7,399 nucleotides of DNA from Candidatus Omnitrophota bacterium (lineage in GTDB: Bacteria > Ratteibacteria > UBA8468 > MWAK01): positions 1-7,399 of the forward strand of contig JAHJUB010000089.1 of the NCBI GenBank assembly GCA_018829455.1, written 5' to 3'. Below, piece by piece: positions 6,163 through 7,399 of the stretch. The translations under genes were made by a program, and so were the position numbers. The notes beneath the pieces were generated by a model that was not told the origin of the DNA, did not search any database, and saw only the letters and a program-made list of their open reading frames with translations. The first letter of the stretch is position 1, and the number at the start of each line of letters is the position of its first letter.

Positions 6163-6218
6163 GTAGTTGCCAACCTTGGTTGGCTCTGTTAACAACGCCG
6201 AGCAAGCTCGGCAACTAC
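6163..6218. repeat. 56-bp double-hairpin element B (inverted partner of 256-311)
   Basis: The element runs from GTAGTT to AACTAC. Its hairpins are GCCAACC/GGTTGGC (6169-6184, TT loop) and GCCGAGC/GCTCGGC (6197-6212, AA loop), with a 12-base linker at 6185-6196. All stem, loop and tail bases match the reverse complement of the element at 256-311; four mismatches fall in the linker. Compared in direct orientation the linkers are actually more alike (10 of 12), which leaves open that stems were exchanged rather than the whole element inverted. The AACTAC end overlaps rplM and gives it its TAG stop codon. Confidence 0.9.
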
Positions 6219-6610
6219 GTTAATACCGTTGGGTTCTGGGATGCGTACGGATGGTCGGAACCGGAATAAACTTTTAATTTCTTAAAAAGATTTTCGGCCA
6301 GCCGGTTTTTGGGCAGCATCCCCTTAACCGCAAACTCAATGACTCTTTCCGGTTTCTTCGCCAGTAAATTCTTCAGTTTAATCTCTTTCAGGCCGCCGAG
6401 ATAACCGGTATGCTTGCGGTAAAGCTTATCCTCCAGCTTATTCCCGGTCACTTTTACCTTTTCCGCATTAATCACCACCACGAAATCACCGCAATCCATG
6501 TGGGGCCGGTATTCCGGCTTCCCTTTTCCCATTAACAGGGTCGCAATCCTGGTTGCTATCCGTCCCAGGATCTTACCTTCCGCATCAATCAGATACCAGT
6601 GTCTTTCCAT
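6215..6610 (-). CDS. rplM: 50S ribosomal protein L13
   Basis: L13 (131 residues from the chosen start; E. coli has 142) is an early-assembly protein of the large ribosomal subunit. The family signature is clear: HWYLIDAEGKILGR, GKGKPEYRPHMDCGDFVVV, NAEKVKVTGNK, HTGYLGGLK, PERVIEFAVKGMLPKN and KLKVYSGSDHPYASQ. The frame is open further upstream (to 6670), but the ATG at 6610 is preferred: it has GGAG 7 bases upstream, begins exactly where L13 homology begins, and the longer form would start before the likely transcription start. The protein ends QNPTVLT; its stop codon lies inside the 56-bp repeat, so the last residue or two may differ from the ancestral end. rpsI (S9), the near-universal downstream partner, is absent; a repeat patch and an amino-acid synthesis block follow instead. 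Confidence 0.96.
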   Translation of the reverse strand: MERHWYLIDAEGKILGRIATRIATLLMGKGKPEYRPHMDCGDFVVVINAEKVKVTGNKLEDKLYRKHTGYLGGLKEIKLKNLLAKKPERVIEFAVKGMLPKNRLAENLFKKLKVYSGSDHPYASQNPTVLT

Positions 6611-6617
6611 ATTTAAT

Positions 6618-6621
6618 CTCC
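6618..6621 (-). promoter_or_regulatory. Ribosome binding site that fixes the rplM start
   Basis: GGAG on the minus strand lies 7 bases before the ATG at 6610. The two alternative upstream ATG codons (around 6634 and 6670) lack a comparable site, and the further one lies upstream of the predicted transcription start. Confidence 0.8.
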
Positions 6622-6648
6622 GTTTAATTGACATAATCAGAATGTTAA

Positions 6649-6678
6649 ATTTTATCCGAAAACCGCCCAACTTGTCAA
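6649..6678 (-). promoter_or_regulatory. Sigma70-type promoter for rplM
   Basis: On the minus strand a perfect -35 box TTGACA (6678-6673) is followed by an 18-base spacer and a -10 box TAAAAT (6654-6649, one mismatch to TATAAT). Transcription would start near 6642, giving a leader of about 30 bases that holds only the ribosome binding site. Its -35 box overlaps that of the divergent rpiB promoter. No other strong promoter was seen before the synthase gene, so this one may also drive the amino-acid block by readthrough, which is inference. Confidence 0.75.
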
Positions 6679-6700
6679 AAACCTGAAAAGAAATTATAAT
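6672..6700 (+). promoter_or_regulatory. Sigma70-type promoter for rpiB
   Basis: On the plus strand TTGTCA (6672-6677, one mismatch to TTGACA), a 17-base spacer and a perfect TATAAT (6695-6700) form a near-consensus promoter. Transcription would start near 6707, about 62 bases before the rpiB ATG. The leader would contain the hairpin at 6720-6738. The -35 box shares five bases with the rplM -35 box on the other strand. Confidence 0.75.
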
Positions 6701-6719
6701 TAAAGCGTGCCAACAATAA

Positions 6720-6743
6720 GCGACCCTAAAAGGGTCGCACTAC
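6720..6743. repeat. REP-like hairpin in the rpiB leader
   Basis: GCGACCCT (6720-6727) and AGGGTCGC (6731-6738) form a perfect 8-bp stem with an AAA loop, followed by ACTAC (6739-6743). The trailing ACTAC recalls the AACTAC tails of the elements at 256-344 and 6163-6218, so it may be a further member or a related family. It lies between the predicted rpiB transcription start and the ribosome binding site. There is no T-run, so it is not a typical terminator. Confidence 0.8.
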
Positions 6744-6768
6744 GTAGGAACATAAAAACGGGGGTATT

Positions 6769-7212
6769 ATGAAGATTGCCATTGCCAGCGACCACGCCGG
6801 GTTTGACCTTAAGGTTGAAATTAAGGAAAAATTAATTAAGGAAGGTTATGAAGTTTTGGATTTCGGCGCCGACTCTGAAAAAAGAGTGGATTACCCGGAG
6901 TTCGGCCTGGCCGGAGCTAAAGCGGTTATCGCCAAAAAAGCCGATTGCGCCATTCTCTTTTGCGGAACAGGCCTGGGGATGGCTATCATGGCCAATAAGG
7001 TAAAAGGAATTCGCGCCGTACCATGCAACGACCTTTTTTCCGTAAAACTAACCCGCAGCCACAATAACGCCAACGTCCTCTGTCTGGGTGGTCGAATTCT
7101 GGGGCCGGACCTCGCCTGGGAAATAGTCTTAACCTTTTTGAACACGCCGTTTGCCGGCGGCCGTCACCTGCGCCGAATCAACGAAATTAAACGCCTGGAA
7201 AAGACTTGTTGA
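6769..7212 (+). CDS. rpiB: Ribose-5-phosphate isomerase B
   Basis: RpiB (147 residues, normal for the RpiB/LacAB family) interconverts ribose 5-phosphate and ribulose 5-phosphate in the pentose phosphate pathway. It begins MKIAIASDHAGFDLK (Asp8, His9 of the phosphosugar site). It has the catalytic cysteine in FCGTGLGMAIMANKVKGIRA (Cys65), the base His98 in RSHNNANVLCLGGR, and the family ending FAGGRHLRRINEI. Having Cys rather than Ser or Thr at the active site puts it with the E. coli-type enzymes. The start is supported by a G-rich site, GGGGG at 6760-6764, four bases before the ATG, which is slightly close and not a classic Shine-Dalgarno. It diverges from rplM, with overlapping promoters, and converges with a sugar isomerase-like gene 10 bases away. 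An allose or galactose 6-phosphate isomerase role cannot be ruled out. Confidence 0.95.
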   Translation: MKIAIASDHAGFDLKVEIKEKLIKEGYEVLDFGADSEKRVDYPEFGLAGAKAVIAKKADCAILFCGTGLGMAIMANKVKGIRAVPCNDLFSVKLTRSHNNANVLCLGGRILGPDLAWEIVLTFLNTPFAGGRHLRRINEIKRLEKTC

Positions 7213-7222
7213 GTGGAGCCGT

Positions 7223-7399
7223 TCAGGCCCACCAAATAGCGCCTCGGGGTTCCGAAAAAATAACCTCTTTCAGGAAGGCTACTGCTTTGAGAAATCCCTC
7301 GCGGCCGGAAAGAAGGCTGTCTTCGTGTTCAATGGAAAGGACTCCGTCGTAGCCTGTCATTCGTAAAGCGCTGACCAGCTCTTTCCAAAAATCTTGAGG
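7223..7399 (-). CDS. Sugar phosphate isomerase/epimerase-like TIM barrel protein, C-terminal part (cut by right edge)
   Basis: A minus-strand frame enters from the right edge and ends at the TGA at 7225-7223, giving 58 residues. They include ALRMTGYDGVLSIEHED, then EGFLKAVAFLKEVI, and end GAIWWA. The pattern GYDG-x-L-S-I-E-H-E-D followed by a helix and a terminal Trp-Trp matches the end of xylose isomerase-like TIM barrel proteins (AP endonuclease family 2; sugar phosphate isomerase/epimerase or IolE-type). The Glu in IEHED belongs to the metal site in this superfamily. The exact substrate cannot be told from the tail. It converges with rpiB with only 10 bases between the stop codons. The plus-strand open frame over the same bases is a shadow. 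The family match is from memory of the motif. Confidence 0.78.
   Translation of the reverse strand, partial: PQDFWKELVSALRMTGYDGVLSIEHEDSLLSGREGFLKAVAFLKEVIFSEPRGAIWWA

Noticed and set aside
6611..6670. Longer L13 with a 20-residue N-terminal extension
   Set aside because: The extension has no L13 homology, its first ATG would lie upstream of the predicted transcription start, and the ATG at 6610 has the ribosome binding site.
7151..7366. Plus-strand 71-residue open frame past rpiB
   Set aside because: It overlaps rpiB and lies opposite a clear sugar isomerase-like C-terminus; it resembles no family.

Overview
This 7.4 kb window comes from a bacterial chromosome. It carries bacterial RecA, ribosomal protein L13, Shine-Dalgarno sites and sigma70-type promoters, at roughly balanced GC. 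Several short palindromic intergenic repeats resemble those in genomes of uncultured bacterial lineages. I cannot name the organism; an anaerobe from a candidate phylum would fit, but that is only an impression.

Layout on the minus strand, from the right: a sigma70-type promoter, rplM (L13), a patch of palindromic repeats, then a tight five-gene block: a homocitrate/Re-citrate synthase-like enzyme, an aconitase-family dehydratase large subunit (LeuC/HacA-like), ilvB, ilvN, a REP-like repeat and ilvC. A hairpin array follows, then the 3' remnant of thpR, then the start of recA, which is cut by the left edge. On the plus strand, rpiB diverges from rplM; the two promoters overlap at their -35 boxes. 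rpiB converges with the 3' end of a minus-strand sugar phosphate isomerase/epimerase-like gene cut by the right edge.

IlvB and IlvN form acetolactate synthase and IlvC catalyses the next step of valine/isoleucine synthesis. The first two genes make and isomerise a tertiary hydroxy acid: citrate, homocitrate or 2-isopropylmalate. The block could therefore link branched-chain amino acid synthesis to leucine, glutamate or lysine precursor supply. ilvD, leuD and leuB are not in the window. The first four genes are joined by gaps of at most 4 nt or an ATGA overlap.

The most notable structure is a pair of 56-bp inverted repeats (256-311 and 6163-6218) that bracket the five genes exactly. Both boundaries break normally conserved neighbourhoods. 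On the left, thpR next to recA is reduced to its last ~55 codons. On the right, rplM takes its stop codon from the repeat and is not followed by rpsI. IlvC also has an unusual cofactor loop with Glu47, suggesting NADH preference. No CRISPR array, tRNA, rRNA, transposase or clear intrinsic terminator was seen.
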